Source: Candidatus Accumulibacter aalborgensis (GTDB lineage Bacteria; Pseudomonadota; Gammaproteobacteria; Burkholderiales; Rhodocyclaceae). From it: a stretch of DNA of 64,000 nt. Shown here piece by piece: positions 1-10,461 of this stretch (the first letter of the stretch is position 1; every line of letters begins with the position of its first letter). Under the pieces are notes generated by a model. It had not been told where the DNA came from, ran no database searches, and saw only the letters and a list, made by a program, of their open reading frames with translations. Where the stretch lies: positions 35,378-99,377 of the forward strand of contig NZ_FLQX01000145.1 in assembly GCF_900089955.1 (NCBI RefSeq), in the 5' to 3' direction. The translations under genes and the position numbers were made by a program.

Positions 1-191
1 CGGGTCTGTTCGAGAAGCTGTAGATAGACGTCGGCTGCCGGAGGGGACTGCAGTAGACTATCCAGGAACTGGTTCATTTCAACCACCGCCTGTTGCGAAT
101 TGGCCAACGACAGGCCCGACAGGATCCTGAAACCGGTTTGCAGGTCGGAAATTTTCATCGTAGCCGGAACCCTGGCAAAGACTGCGCTCAT
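1..191 (-). CDS. Unknown protein, N-terminal part (runs off window)
   Basis: Only the first ~63 codons are present; the reading frame stays open to the window edge. The start is the ATG at 191-189, seven bases after a good GAGGAGA ribosome-binding site. An internal ATG (protein MKISDL...) is a possible later start but has no clear ribosome-binding site. The visible protein has a helical, Leu/Gln-rich look (ISDLQTGFRILSGLSLANSQ, then VYLQLLEQT) with no signal peptide or recognisable motif. It lies on the same strand as, and 39 bases downstream of, the HIT-protein gene, so the two may be cotranscribed. I do not recognise the family. Confidence 0.6.
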   Translation of the reverse strand, partial: MSAVFARVPATMKISDLQTGFRILSGLSLANSQQAVVEMNQFLDSLLQSPPAADVYLQLLEQT

Positions 192-230
192 GATGCTTTC
201 TCCTCGATGGCCGTCACGCGTCGCGACGTG

Positions 231-662
231 CTAAGTCGTGCGCAGGGCAGCGATGATTCGCTCACCCAGTTGCCGCCCGTCGACCAGGCTTGGTGGCGTG
301 AGCTGCACCCGTTGCGGTGCGGCCCAGATGGGATTGGGAAAATGCCTGTCGTCATGCCAGCGCGGGATCAGGTGCCAATGAACGTGTGGCGTCAGGTTGC
401 CGAGACTCGCGAGATTGATCTTGTCCGGCTGATAAAGGGCGCGCAAGGCGGTTTCGACGGCAAACACCACGGTCATCAGTTGCATCCTCTCCTGGTGAGC
501 GAGGTCGGTCATCTCGCTCAGATGCCGGTGCAAGATCACTCGGCAGAAGCCGGGATAGTCCGGGTCCGCCACCATGACGACGCGACACAGCGCGTTCTCC
601 CACACCACTTCACCCCCTGGCGACGCACACAACTCGCACTCTTCCAACCGGTTATCGCTCAC
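231..662 (-). CDS. HIT family protein (nucleotide-binding hydrolase)
   Basis: 143 aa. The histidine-triad signature HVHWHLIPR is plain in the second half; these His residues bind and attack nucleotide phosphates in Hint/Fhit-type hydrolases. The N-terminal CELCASPGG may be a small metal or structural Cys pair. The open frame extends upstream to 821, but I chose the GTG at 662 because AAGGAG lies seven bases before it and the protein then starts just before the HIT fold, at a normal length for the family. Cytoplasmic; the actual substrate cannot be told. It sits 213 bases downstream of the large dehydrogenase on the same strand. Confidence 0.85.
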   Translation of the reverse strand: MSDNRLEECELCASPGGEVVWENALCRVVMVADPDYPGFCRVILHRHLSEMTDLAHQERMQLMTVVFAVETALRALYQPDKINLASLGNLTPHVHWHLIPRWHDDRHFPNPIWAAPQRVQLTPPSLVDGRQLGERIIAALRTT

Positions 663-875
663 TTTGAGACTCCTTGCTGATCGTCTGGCGCCGATGCGCC
701 GTGTTGACCGACACGATAGGCCGGTCTGGCAGCGAGCGTTAGGAACTAGGTCACGGACGGAGCAAGGAAGCTCGGCAAGGCCTGGATGGCGTCGCCCGAC
801 CCGCAACTTGTGACAGTGCAAGGGGTTCCCACCCGCCGGTCGGCGTGCAGCCGCGCTGGACGACTGCGGTCGTCG

Positions 876-3800
876 CTACAGGAGGACGCGCTCGATACCG
901 CCGTTGTTCGCCGTAGCGACGTAGCGCGCCATCCAGTCGTCACCGAGCAGACGTTTGACGATCTCGACGACGATGTAGTCGGCTTCGGTGCCCGCGTCGT
1001 CGTTGTAGCGCGACAGGCCCTGCAGACAGGAAGGGCACGAGGTGAGCACCTTGACCTCGCCTGTAAAGCCATCGGCGCGCAGTTTGCCGGCGCCCTTCTC
1101 GATCTCCTCCTGTTTGCGGAAGCGCACCTGCGTCGACACGTCGGGACGCGTGACCGCCAGCGTTCCCGATTCACCGCAGCAACGCTCGGAGAGATCGACC
1201 CCTTGCCCCATCAACTGGTTGACCACCTTGATGCCGGGCATCGTGCGCATCGGCGCGTGACAGGGGTCATGGTACAGGTAGCGCGTGCCGCTGACGCCGT
1301 CGAGCCGAATGCCTTTCTCCAGCAGGTATTCGTGGATGTCGAGCAAGCGGCAGCCAGGGAAGATCTGCTCGAAGTGGTACTTTTCGAGCTGGTCCATGCA
1401 GGTTCCGCAGGAGACGATGACGGTCCTGATGTCGAGATAGTTGAGTGTGTTGGCCACCCGGTGAAAGAGCACGCGGTTGTCGGTGGTGATCGTCTGGCCC
1501 TGGTCGGCCTCGCCGGCAGCCGTCTGCGGATAGCCACAGCACAGGTAGCCCGGCGGCAGCACCGTTTGCGCGCCGATTTCGTAGAGGATCGCCTGCGTCG
1601 CCAGGGCGACCTGCGAGAACAGGCGCTCCGAGCCGCAGCCGGGAAAGTAGAAGACCGCGTCGCCGTCGTAATCGGGCGCGCTGACCTTGTGCGGATCGCG
1701 AATGATCGGCACGACTTTGTCGTCTTCGATGTCCAGCAGGGCGCGCGCCGTGCGCTTGGGTAGCCCGCTGGGCATCGGCTTGTTGATGAAGTGGATGATT
1801 TGTGCCCTGAGCTTTGGCGGGCCAAGGGTTGCCGGCGGCTGTCGGGTCTGGCCCTGGATCATGCCCAGCGATCTGGCCATCCGGTGCACCAGGCGTTGCG
1901 CCCGATAGCCCCAGTCGATCATCAATTTGCGGACCAGCTTGATCGTCGCCGGGTCCTTGATCGTCAGGAAAGCCATGGCGGCGGCTTTCGCCGGTACGAA
2001 ACGCTTCTTCCCCTGTTCGCGCAGGAGATTGCGCATCCTGATCGAGACGTTGCCGAAATCGATATCCACCGGGCACGGCGTGACGCATTTGTGACAGATC
2101 GTGCAGTGATCGGCGACGTCGTTGAACTCGTCGAAATGCCTCAGCGAGACGCCGCGCCGGGTCTGCTCCTCATAGAGAAAGGCCTCGATCAGCAGCGAAG
2201 TCGCGAGAATCTTGTTGCGCGGTGAGTAGAGCAGGTTGGCGCGCGGAACGTGCGTTGAACAGACCGGCTTGCACTTGCCGCAACGCAGGCAGTCCTTGAT
2301 CATCGTCGAGATATTGCCGATCTCCGATTGCTCCATGATCAGCGACTCGGTGCCCAGCAATGAAAACGAGGGCGTGTAGGCGTTGCTCAGGTCGGCTCCG
2401 GGCAGCAGCTTGCCCTTGTTGAAGCGTCCTTCAGGGTCCACCCTGGCCTTGTACTCGCGGAATGGGCGGATTTCGTCCTCGCTCAGGAACTCGAGCTTGG
2501 TAATGCCAATGCCGTGCTCACCGGAGACCACTCCGTCGAGCGCCCTGGCGAGCACCATGATTCGCTTGACGGCCGCATACGCACCTTGCAGCATCTCGTA
2601 ATCGTCGGAGTTGACGGGAATGTTGGTATGCACGTTGCCGTCGCCGGCATGCATGTGCAGGGCGACAAACAGACGGCTGCGCAGAGTCTCCGCGTGGATC
2701 GCGCTGATGCGCTCGATCACCGGCCGGCAGACGACGCCGTCGAAGATGTCTTCCAGTTGAGGCTTGAGTTCGCTTTTCCACGACACGCGTATCGAATAAT
2801 CCTGCAGGCGATGGAAAAGCGTGGGCGTGGACGCCCTGTTTTTCAGCACCCCCGCGTGCACGCCCAGAGCGGCGAACTGCGCTTCGGCTGCCGCCAGAGG
2901 CAGGTCGAGATTGTCGAACAGCCACCGCCAGCGCGCGCGAACGCCGGCGACGACGTCCAGCGCGAGCGCACGCCGCTCGCCGATGAGCAGTTCGGGGTCC
3001 AGGTCGACCTCACCACGGTGCAGCGGCAGATCGCCCCGCAACAGTTCGCTCAGCGCGTCGCAGAGCGCCAGCTTGTTCGCTATCGACAGCTCGATGTTGA
3101 TGCGCTCGATCCCGTCGCAGTACTCACCCATCCGCGGCAGCGGAATCACGACGTCTTCATTCAGTTTGAAGGCGTTGGTGTGTCGTGAAATGGCGGCAGT
3201 CCGTGAGCGATCGAGCCAGAATTTCTTCCGCGTTTCGGCGTCGACGGCGATGAAGCCTTCGGCGCTGCGCAGATTGCACATGCGCACGACCTCTGAGGCC
3301 GCTGCCATCACGGCGGTCTCGTCGTCACCGGCAAGGTCGCCGATCAGGACCATCTTCGGTCGGCCGGCGGTTTCCGCCTTGCGCTTGGCTTTGGTGGCGT
3401 AGCCGACGGCGCGCAGATAGCGTTCGTCGAGGTGTTCGAGGCCGGCGAGCAGTACGCTGGCCTGCCGGCCGGCGCCGCCGGGTTTGAAGTAATCGGTGAT
3501 CTCGACGATCGCCGGCACCGCTTCGCGTACCTGGCCAAAGAATTCGAGGCAGACGGTACGCGTGTGTGCTGGCATCTGGTGCAGAACCCAGCGGGCGGCA
3601 ACGATCAGGCCATCGGTCCCTTCCTTCTGCACGCCCGGCAGACCGGCCAGGAACTTGTCGGTGACGTCCTTGCCGAGGCCGGCCTTGCGAAATCTCGAAC
3701 CGGGAATGGCCAGGATTTCCGGCTGCCCGTAAATGGTTTTGCCATCTCTGCGGAAGCGCTTGATCTCGAAGTGCGCGACCTCCTGTTCGTGGATCTTGCC

Positions 3801-4751
3801 GAGGTTGTGATTGAGGCGCATCACTTCCAGCACGTGCCCGCTCGGGTCGACCATCTTCCACCACGCCAGGTTATCGAGCGCGGTTCCCCACAGCACGGCT
3901 TTCTTGCCACCCGCGTTCATGGCCACATTGCCACCGATGCACGAGGCCTCCGCCGATGTCGGGTCAACGGCGAAGACGCGGTTCACAGCCGCTGCGGCCT
4001 CCGAAACGCGGGCGGTGACCACGCCGGCGCCAGTACGGATCGTCGCGCAGGGGTGGGCGCAACCGGGCAGCAGCACTTCTTCGACGACACTCATGTCGAT
4101 CAGCTTCTCGGTGTTGATCACCGCCGAAAGCGGTGTCAGCGGGATCGCGCCGCCGGTGTAACCCGTGCCGCCGCCGCGCGGAATGATCGTCAGCCCGAGT
4201 TCAATACAGCCACGCACCAGCGGGCCGATTTCGTCCTCGCTGTCCGGGTGGAGGACGACGAAGGGGTACTCGATCCGCCAGTCGGTAGCGTCGGTCACCT
4301 GCGCGACGCGGGCCAGACCATCGAAAGCGATGTTCTCCCGGCGCGTGTGCCTGGCCAGAGTTTTCCTGACTTGAGCGCGCAGCTTCGCGGTGTCGTCGAA
4401 ATGCCGCTCAAAACCAGTGACCGCCGCTTCGGCGGCAGTGAGCAGTTGTCCGACCTTGTCGTTGCCCTGGCGACGCTTTTCTATCTCCCGCAGTCGGTGG
4501 CGGAGCGCGTCTACCAGGGCCACACGCCGCTCGCGGTTGGCGAGCAGGTCGTCTTCCAGATACGGGTTCCGCTGCACGACCCAGATGTCGCCAAGAACCT
4601 CGTAGAGCATTCGCGCCGAGCGGCCGGTGACGCGCTCGGCACGCAGTTCATCCAGAAGCGACCAATTCTCCGCACCGAGCAGCCGAATGACGATCTCACG
4701 GTCAGAAAACGAGGTGTAGTTGTAGGGGATCTCGCGCAGTCGTGCGTTCAT
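876..4751 (-). CDS. DUF3683 FAD-linked dehydrogenase / Fe-S / CCG-domain fusion
   Basis: 1291 aa. Visible domains in order: an N-terminal DUF3683-like region (about 1-135); an FAD-binding PCMH domain with GGGTGYTGG near 194-202; an FAD-oxidase C-terminal domain of the GlcD/lactate dehydrogenase type, including SGEHGIG; two 4Fe-4S motifs ([11 protein letters not shown] and [12 protein letters not shown]); then two CCG (heterodisulfide-reductase-like) repeats with PGCGSE, CCGYPQ, CGTCM, CCGESG and CPSC. This places what is GlcD plus GlcF, or Dld plus LutA-type, on one chain. It probably oxidises a 2-hydroxyacid such as D-lactate or glycolate and passes electrons to the quinone pool; the substrate is an inference. 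The ATG at 4751 is preferred to the adjacent GTG at 4754 because GGGAG sits six bases upstream. It is divergent from the peroxidase gene across 76 bases. Confidence 0.9.
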   Translation of the reverse strand: MNARLREIPYNYTSFSDREIVIRLLGAENWSLLDELRAERVTGRSARMLYEVLGDIWVVQRNPYLEDDLLANRERRVALVDALRHRLREIEKRRQGNDKVGQLLTAAEAAVTGFERHFDDTAKLRAQVRKTLARHTRRENIAFDGLARVAQVTDATDWRIEYPFVVLHPDSEDEIGPLVRGCIELGLTIIPRGGGTGYTGGAIPLTPLSAVINTEKLIDMSVVEEVLLPGCAHPCATIRTGAGVVTARVSEAAAAVNRVFAVDPTSAEASCIGGNVAMNAGGKKAVLWGTALDNLAWWKMVDPSGHVLEVMRLNHNLGKIHEQEVAHFEIKRFRRDGKTIYGQPEILAIPGSRFRKAGLGKDVTDKFLAGLPGVQKEGTDGLIVAARWVLHQMPAHTRTVCLEFFGQVREAVPAIVEITDYFKPGGAGRQASVLLAGLEHLDERYLRAVGYATKAKRKAETAGRPKMVLIGDLAGDDETAVMAAASEVVRMCNLRSAEGFIAVDAETRKKFWLDRSRTAAISRHTNAFKLNEDVVIPLPRMGEYCDGIERINIELSIANKLALCDALSELLRGDLPLHRGEVDLDPELLIGERRALALDVVAGVRARWRWLFDNLDLPLAAAEAQFAALGVHAGVLKNRASTPTLFHRLQDYSIRVSWKSELKPQLEDIFDGVVCRPVIERISAIHAETLRSRLFVALHMHAGDGNVHTNIPVNSDDYEMLQGAYAAVKRIMVLARALDGVVSGEHGIGITKLEFLSEDEIRPFREYKARVDPEGRFNKGKLLPGADLSNAYTPSFSLLGTESLIMEQSEIGNISTMIKDCLRCGKCKPVCSTHVPRANLLYSPRNKILATSLLIEAFLYEEQTRRGVSLRHFDEFNDVADHCTICHKCVTPCPVDIDFGNVSIRMRNLLREQGKKRFVPAKAAAMAFLTIKDPATIKLVRKLMIDWGYRAQRLVHRMARSLGMIQGQTRQPPATLGPPKLRAQIIHFINKPMPSGLPKRTARALLDIEDDKVVPIIRDPHKVSAPDYDGDAVFYFPGCGSERLFSQVALATQAILYEIGAQTVLPPGYLCCGYPQTAAGEADQGQTITTDNRVLFHRVANTLNYLDIRTVIVSCGTCMDQLEKYHFEQIFPGCRLLDIHEYLLEKGIRLDGVSGTRYLYHDPCHAPMRTMPGIKVVNQLMGQGVDLSERCCGESGTLAVTRPDVSTQVRFRKQEEIEKGAGKLRADGFTGEVKVLTSCPSCLQGLSRYNDDAGTEADYIVVEIVKRLLGDDWMARYVATANNGGIERVLL

Positions 4752-4827
4752 CACAAGCTCCCGGCCGCTGCCAAAGGGTGGATTCTAGCGTACCCTATGC
4801 ACGCTTATCACCGATGGAGAACACAAG

Positions 4828-5832
4828 ATGAAATTGACCTCCAGTAGCCGGCTTCTTGCTGCCGGCTTTTCCGTCGCCCTGGTCGCTTGCATCACGGCGC
4901 CCCAGGGTGATGCTGGCTACACCCGATCTTCCGCGCTGCCTGCACCACCCGACCCGCAGGATAACCCGACGACGCCCGGGAAGGCGGCGCTGGGCAAGCA
5001 ACTGTTCTTCGACAAGCGCCTGTCCGGCGATGGCAGCATGTCCTGCCAGGGCTGCCACTACCGCCACCTCGGATGGACAGACGGGCTGCCGCTGTCGCGC
5101 AAGGTAGGCGGCGGAATGAACACCCGCCATACGCCCAGCGTCTATGACACGGGCTACTATACTGCCTGGTACTGGGACGGTCGGGCAAAGACGCTTGAAG
5201 GCCAGGTCACGGCGGCCTGGAAAGGACAGATCGGCGCTGACCCGGCCAAGGCCGCCGCGGTCATCGCCTCCGTCCCCGGCTACCAAGCCACGTTTCAGCA
5301 GGTCTTTGCCGCCGAACCCAACGCGGACAACATTCCCAAAGCGCTGGCCGCCTTCCTGCGTACGCTCAACAGCGGCGAAGCGCCCTGGGACCGCTACACC
5401 GCCGGCGAGAAGAAGGCTGTCACCGCCGATGCGGTCGCCGGTTACGAGCTCTTCACGGGCAAGGCCGGCTGTGCCGCCTGCCACACGCCACCGCTGTTCA
5501 GCGACAGCCTGTTCTACAACGTCGGCCTGGAAGCGGGCAAGACGCCGCCTGATCTCGGCCGCTATGCGGTGACCAAGGAGGCGAAAGACACGTCGGCCTT
5601 CAAGACACCAACGCTACGTTCGGTCGGCATATCCGGTCCATACTTCCACGATGGCAGCGTCGTCAGTCTGGACGGAGCGGTACGCTACATGGCCTCAGGA
5701 GGCAAGCCGGATGCCCACAAGAGCAGCCTGCTGGTGGACCGCAAGCTCTCCGAGAAGGAAATCGGCCAACTCGTTGCCTTCCTCAACACGCTGACCAGCG
5801 AGGAAAGCTTCGTCGACCCGACGCTGCCTTGA
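4828..5832 (+). CDS. Di-haem cytochrome c peroxidase family lipoprotein
   Basis: 334 aa. Two c-type haem motifs, CQGCH (about residue 72) and CAACH (about 222), match the MauG/CcpA di-haem peroxidase family, which reduces hydrogen peroxide or oxidises a protein partner in the periplasm. The N-terminus is a lipoprotein signal with lipobox LVAC near residue 24, so the mature protein should be anchored in a membrane facing the periplasm. YFHDGS near 272 and the C-terminal helix end in VAFLNTLTS are typical of the family. GGAG lies eight bases before the ATG. Divergent from the DUF3683 dehydrogenase; a shared promoter region is likely. The electron donor is not identifiable. Confidence 0.9.
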   Translation: MKLTSSSRLLAAGFSVALVACITAPQGDAGYTRSSALPAPPDPQDNPTTPGKAALGKQLFFDKRLSGDGSMSCQGCHYRHLGWTDGLPLSRKVGGGMNTRHTPSVYDTGYYTAWYWDGRAKTLEGQVTAAWKGQIGADPAKAAAVIASVPGYQATFQQVFAAEPNADNIPKALAAFLRTLNSGEAPWDRYTAGEKKAVTADAVAGYELFTGKAGCAACHTPPLFSDSLFYNVGLEAGKTPPDLGRYAVTKEAKDTSAFKTPTLRSVGISGPYFHDGSVVSLDGAVRYMASGGKPDAHKSSLLVDRKLSEKEIGQLVAFLNTLTSEESFVDPTLP

Positions 5833-5842
5833 TCTCCCTGCT

Positions 5843-6457
5843 TCAGGGTGGCAGCATCAGGCGAAAAACGGCACCCTCGTCGTTGCCCAGTTCGACATAG
5901 CCGTGCTCGCCGGCATTGCTGTGCAGAGCAGCCACCCGGCCGGCGAGGTGCAGGCCAAGGCCGGTGCCCTCCCTGCTCAGCGGCTGCATGGCGACCGGCT
6001 GACCAAGCATCGCCGCCGGATAACCCGGACCGTCGTCGCGCACACTGAATTCCAGCCAGCCGGTACGCACGCACGCCGCCATGAGCACCCGCTGCCGGGC
6101 ATGGCGCAGGGCGTTGTAGAGCGCATTGAGCAACACCATACGGACCAGGGCTTCGTCATAGAACCATATTGCGGGCGCGTCCACCAGATCAGCGCTCACG
6201 GTCAACGCGTTCTGCGGGCCGACTTCCCGCGTCAACTCCGTGAGCAGGTCAGCCGGAGTCCGCGCATCGATCTCGATACCCAGATTGCCTTTTTCCGCCT
6301 TGTACCAGGCCAGCAAGCGCGTCAGCGTAGCCGCCACTTCGAGCACCGCGTGCACGGTGTCGCGATCACCCTTTGCTTCCGCCCGACTGGCCAACACGGC
6401 CAGTCGGTTCTTGACATCGTGCAGGGTGAAAGCGGCGAGATCGCCAAAATCGATCAT
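5843..6457 (-). CDS. Minimal sensor histidine kinase without sensor domain
   Basis: 204 aa. The H-box is FTLHDVKNRLAVL close to the N-terminus, followed directly by an ATPase domain with N-box NALYNALRHA, G1 DDGPGYP and G2 GTGLGLHLAGRVA. There is no membrane segment, PAS or other input domain, so the kinase is cytoplasmic and must be switched by a partner. Its ATG overlaps the stop of the response regulator-TPR gene by four bases (ATGA), indicating translational coupling; the TPR protein is the obvious partner and may supply the input. Family and motifs are seen in sequence; the partnership is inferred. Confidence 0.85.
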   Translation of the reverse strand: MIDFGDLAAFTLHDVKNRLAVLASRAEAKGDRDTVHAVLEVAATLTRLLAWYKAEKGNLGIEIDARTPADLLTELTREVGPQNALTVSADLVDAPAIWFYDEALVRMVLLNALYNALRHARQRVLMAACVRTGWLEFSVRDDGPGYPAAMLGQPVAMQPLSREGTGLGLHLAGRVAALHSNAGEHGYVELGNDEGAVFRLMLPP

Positions 6458-8076
6458 TTGTGCGCTTTCGCGTATTTGGCGCGAATCCGGGTCATCAACT
6501 CGGCCATGTCGGCCAGCTTGGGATGCGTCGGAGCATGCGCCTGGACGGCTTGCTGAAATGCTTGCGCCGTGCGCAGCTTGGCCGCATCGAGACCATTCTT
6601 GAAGACATCGAAAAGCAAGGCGACCGCCGCGTTGGACACCACCTGCATGTTGCCGGGCACGCGGTGCGCCGCCGCGGTAAGCATCTCGGCCGCCACACTC
6701 AGTTCCCCAGCTTTGGCGCGCAGCACCGCGTCGTCGTTGATCTTGATGATTTCTCGAATGCTCTCCTTGACCAGTTGCTTGGCAAGTTCCGGCGCGCCGT
6801 GCTCGCTCAGAACGGCCACAATGCGGCCATGCAGTTCTTTTGATTCCGGATTGCTCTGTACCAGGTTCTTCAGAATGTCCCGCGCCGCGTCCTGATTGCC
6901 GATGGTCAGACAGGCCTTGGCAACCGCCAGCAATACGGCCTCGGGAAGAGCGGATCGATCGGCCTGCGTGGCGCGCGCCAACGCTGCCGCTGCTTTGTCC
7001 GGGTGGCCCGCCTTTTGCTGCGCAACAGCCTCGATGGCTGCCAGCAGTGGATTGTTGGCGTCGTCCCTGAAGCTGGTCCTCACCTCCTCGAGCAAAGCGA
7101 CGGCCCTACCGGGTTCGCCCATTTCGGTCAGAGCGTTGCCCAGGCGGGCAAAATCACTGGTTTCGCGCAGCGGCGAATGGCGGGTCCTCTTGATGACCTG
7201 GCCAAGCGCCTGTTCGACCCGCGAAAAGTCTCCGTTGACTTCAGCGGCGGTGGCAATGGCGCGGTGCCGCGCCAGCGAATTCGGCGAAACGGTACAGGCG
7301 CTATCGAGGATGGCCATCGCTGCAGCGGCGTCGCCCGTCGCCAGGTGCACCTGGCCAAGGAGGTCATAAGCCGCCATCAACCTCGGCGACTCGGCAATCA
7401 GTTCGTTGAGAGTTTCCTTGCAGCGCACCGTATCGCCCTTTTTACGTAGCGCGTGCGCCAGGCCCAGTTTGGCCCAGGGCATGGAGCGCATGACGAGGAC
7501 CTGCTCGTAAAACCCCACAGCGCCCTCGGCCTGCCCGGCCTGAAGCAGGGCGTTGCCCTTGATGCGCATGACGTCAACCAGATAACGATCCCTGGCCGCG
7601 ATGATTTCGTCGCAGGCGGCAATCACCTCGGCCCAGTCCCCCGCGTCCTGCATCTGATCGACCCTGGCCAGACGCTTCTTTTTCTCGAACAGTCGCTCCA
7701 GACGCATTTTCAGGGTATCGGCAGTGAAGGGCTTGAGCAGGTAGTCGTCAGGCATGCATTCCGCGGCCGTGACCACACTCTCGTAGCCCTTCTCGGCGGT
7801 GATCATCATAAACAGTACACCGCGACCAATGACGTTACGGCTGCGCAGAAACTCGAGGAATTGTTGCCCGTCCGTTCCGCCGGCCAGGTAATAGTCACAC
7901 AGGATGACGTCGAAAGGCTGGGCCTTGAGCTGCTCGAGTGCGTCCTTTACGGTGCTGCTGACCGCGATGGTCTCACACCCCAGGCTTCCCACCTGGCTGC
8001 GTAGCGAACTGCGCATTTCCGGCAGATCGTCGAGGATGAGAATACGCTTGTCGCGGTAAGGGGTCTGGATGGACAT
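6454..8076 (-). CDS. Response regulator receiver with TPR repeats
   Basis: 540 aa. Residues 10-125 are a receiver domain: acidic pair D16-D17, phosphoacceptor D61 (VILCDYY), T93 and K115 (LLKPF) are all in place. The rest is helical with several tetratricopeptide-like repeats (for example VGFYEQVLVMRSMPWAKLGL and DLLGQVHLATGDAAAAMAIL). There is no DNA-binding or enzymatic output domain, so output is probably by protein-protein contact. Similar receiver-TPR proteins occur in Pseudomonas and other proteobacteria. It is the first gene of a two-gene unit with the minimal histidine kinase, overlapping by four bases. Confidence 0.88.
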   Translation of the reverse strand: MSIQTPYRDKRILILDDLPEMRSSLRSQVGSLGCETIAVSSTVKDALEQLKAQPFDVILCDYYLAGGTDGQQFLEFLRSRNVIGRGVLFMMITAEKGYESVVTAAECMPDDYLLKPFTADTLKMRLERLFEKKKRLARVDQMQDAGDWAEVIAACDEIIAARDRYLVDVMRIKGNALLQAGQAEGAVGFYEQVLVMRSMPWAKLGLAHALRKKGDTVRCKETLNELIAESPRLMAAYDLLGQVHLATGDAAAAMAILDSACTVSPNSLARHRAIATAAEVNGDFSRVEQALGQVIKRTRHSPLRETSDFARLGNALTEMGEPGRAVALLEEVRTSFRDDANNPLLAAIEAVAQQKAGHPDKAAAALARATQADRSALPEAVLLAVAKACLTIGNQDAARDILKNLVQSNPESKELHGRIVAVLSEHGAPELAKQLVKESIREIIKINDDAVLRAKAGELSVAAEMLTAAAHRVPGNMQVVSNAAVALLFDVFKNGLDAAKLRTAQAFQQAVQAHAPTHPKLADMAELMTRIRAKYAKAHK

Positions 8077-8393
8077 GGCACGGGCACCGTTTCAAGGCAG
8101 GAAGCAAAGTATGCCAGCCAGCAGCCGGCAGGCGGTGGCTACAGAAAGGAATGAAAACCCAAGCGCACGAAACATAAGTAGTATCTGTGCCCTGTTCATT
8201 CGTGTCAAATTTCGTTAATCTCGCTCGACGTTCCCTTCTTGTATGCGCGAAGAGACGAGGGAACCTTGATTCTTTTCTTTCGGTCTACAGTTGTCCTCGG
8301 TCGCAGCACTTCGCTGGGCAAGGGTGCAGCGTCGAAGTGACAAGGGGTCGCGACAAAGCACGCAATCAGTCATACCACTTACAGGAGGGGGTC
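8077..8393 (+). promoter_or_regulatory. cstA: Long untranslated region upstream of cstA
   Basis: About 317 bases between the divergent receiver-TPR gene and cstA. An open frame continues upstream of cstA to 8187, but its residues (69 codons) do not resemble the family, and the Shine-Dalgarno supports the later start. AT-richer pieces around 8170-8290 (for example TCATTCGTGTCAAATTTCG) are the likely promoter area, so the cstA transcript probably has a leader. No riboswitch family is recognised here. Confidence 0.4.
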
Positions 8394-10457
8394 GTGAACA
8401 TCGTTTCCAGACATGCCATTTGGGGTCTCTTGTCGGCGATCGGGGTATTCTCGCTCGGCACCGTGGCGCTATCGCGGGGCGAAACCATCAACGCCTTGTG
8501 GATAGTCACTGCTGCAGTTTCAATCTATCTGGTCGCCTACCGCTACTACAGCCTGTTCATCGCCGATACGGTGATGCAACTCGACCCGACGCGGGCCACG
8601 CCGGCCGTCCGCCACAACGACGGCCTGGATTACGTGCCAACCAACAAGTACATCCTGTTCGGCCATCACTTCGCGGCGATCGCCGGCGCCGGCCCGCTGG
8701 TCGGCCCCGTGCTGGCCGCGCAGATGGGTTACCTGCCGGGAACGCTGTGGATCATCGTCGGCGTGGTACTGGCCGGCGCGGTGCAAGACTTCATGGTGCT
8801 GTTTGTCTCGACGCGGCGTGACGGCCGTTCGCTCGGCGACCTCGTCAAGTCGGAACTGGGTTTCGTCCCCGGCATCATCGCCCTGTTCGGCACCTTCATG
8901 ATCATGGTGATCATCCTCGCCGTTCTGGCGCTGATCGTCGTCAAGGCGCTGGCCGAAAGCCCATGGGGAACCTTCACCGTCGCCGCGACGATCCCGATCG
9001 CCATGTTCATGGGCGTCTACAACCGCTTCATCCGCCCCGGACGCGTGGGAGAGATATCGATCGTCGGCTTCGTGCTGCTGATCGCAGCGATCATCGTCGG
9101 CGGCCAAGTCGCCGAAAGTCCGACCTGGGCACCGATGTTCACCTTCGACGGCAAGCAACTGACCTGGATGCTGATCATCTACGGCTTCGTTGCGTCGGTT
9201 TTGCCGGTGTGGTTGCTGCTCGCACCGCGGGACTACCTGTCGACCTTCCTGAAGATCGGCACCATCGTCGGCCTCGCTCTGTGCATGGTCTATGTCGCAC
9301 CGAACCTGCGCATGCCGGCGGTCACCCAGTTCATCGACGGCACGGGTCCGGCCTGGTCGGGCAGCCTGTTCCCGTTCATCTTCATCACCATCGCCTGCGG
9401 AGCGGTTTCGGGCTTCCATGCGCTGATCTCGTCGGGAACGACACCCAAGCTGCTCGACAACGAAAAGAATGCGCGCATGATCGGTTATGGCGGCATGCTG
9501 ATGGAGTCCTTTGTCGCGATCATGGCCATTGTGGCTGCTTCGGTGATCGATCCGGGAGTCTATTTCGCGATGAACAGCCCGCCCGCGATCATCGGCAAGA
9601 CCGTCGAAGGGGCGGCGCAAGTTATCTCGCAGTGGGGTTTCGTGATCACCCCCGAGGTACTGATGCAGACCGCCAGGGATGTCGGCGAGAACAGCATCCT
9701 CTCACGTGCCGGCGGTGCGCCGACGCTGGCGGTGGGAATGGCCCAGATCTTTTCGCAGGTCATCGGTGGCCACGCGATGATGGCCTTCTGGTACCACTTC
9801 GCCATCCTCTTCGAGGCACTGTTCATCCTTACCGCCTGTGATGCCGGGACGCGTGCCGGACGCTTCATGCTGCAGGATCTGCTCGGCACCTTCGTGCCGT
9901 CGTTCAGGCAGATCAACTCCTGGCCGTCCAACCTGACCGCCACCGGGCTTTGCGTCGCCGCATGGGGATACATCCTCTATCAGGGAGTGGTCGATCCACT
10001 CGGCGGCATCAACAGCCTGTGGCCGTTGTTCGGCATCTCCAACCAGATGCTGGCTGGGGTGGCGCTGATGCTGTGCACGGTCGTGCTGTTCAAACTGAAG
10101 CGGCAGCAGTACGCCTGGGTGACCATCCTGCCTGCCTGCTGGCTGCTGGTGTGCACGCTGACGGCGGGTTGGCAGAAGGTTTTCGACGCCAATCCAAAGA
10201 TCGGCTTCCTCGCCCTGGCCAACAAGTTCCAGGCGGCTCTCGACAAGGGCGAGCTGCTTGCCCCGGCGAAGAGCGTCGAGCAGATGCAGCAGATCGTCTT
10301 CAACAACAAACTGGACGCTGCGCTGGCCGCTTTCTTCATTTTCGTGGTGGTCAGCATTCTCTTCTACACGGTCATCGCCTGCATGAAGGCCTTGCGCGAG
10401 GACAGGATCACCAGTCAGGAAATGCCGTATCAGGCAATGCCCACCGCGAAGGCCTGA
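8394..10457 (+). CDS. cstA: CstA family peptide/pyruvate transporter
   Basis: 687 aa, the usual length for CstA/BtsT proteins. The start is GTG at 8394, right after AGGAGGGGGTC; the protein then begins MNIVSRHAIWGLLSAIG. It is very hydrophobic, with about sixteen membrane segments, and carries family hallmarks such as NKYILFGHHFAAIAGAGP, GPVLAAQMGYLPG and GAVQDFMVL. CstA-family proteins bring in peptides or pyruvate across the inner membrane under carbon limitation. The next genes are a YbdD/YjiX-like protein and a CobW/YjiA GTPase, the same order as yjiY(btsT)-yjiX-yjiA in E. coli, so pyruvate is also a possible substrate. Confidence 0.95.
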   Translation: MNIVSRHAIWGLLSAIGVFSLGTVALSRGETINALWIVTAAVSIYLVAYRYYSLFIADTVMQLDPTRATPAVRHNDGLDYVPTNKYILFGHHFAAIAGAGPLVGPVLAAQMGYLPGTLWIIVGVVLAGAVQDFMVLFVSTRRDGRSLGDLVKSELGFVPGIIALFGTFMIMVIILAVLALIVVKALAESPWGTFTVAATIPIAMFMGVYNRFIRPGRVGEISIVGFVLLIAAIIVGGQVAESPTWAPMFTFDGKQLTWMLIIYGFVASVLPVWLLLAPRDYLSTFLKIGTIVGLALCMVYVAPNLRMPAVTQFIDGTGPAWSGSLFPFIFITIACGAVSGFHALISSGTTPKLLDNEKNARMIGYGGMLMESFVAIMAIVAASVIDPGVYFAMNSPPAIIGKTVEGAAQVISQWGFVITPEVLMQTARDVGENSILSRAGGAPTLAVGMAQIFSQVIGGHAMMAFWYHFAILFEALFILTACDAGTRAGRFMLQDLLGTFVPSFRQINSWPSNLTATGLCVAAWGYILYQGVVDPLGGINSLWPLFGISNQMLAGVALMLCTVVLFKLKRQQYAWVTILPACWLLVCTLTAGWQKVFDANPKIGFLALANKFQAALDKGELLAPAKSVEQMQQIVFNNKLDAALAAFFIFVVVSILFYTVIACMKALREDRITSQEMPYQAMPTAKA

Positions 10458-10461
10458 GGTG

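Noticed and set aside
786..1763. Long open frame on the plus strand opposite the DUF3683 gene
   Set aside because: It is the shadow of a GC-rich coding gene; residues are Arg/Val/Asp-rich and match no family, and the opposite strand has clear domains. The same holds for 3432-4847 (+).
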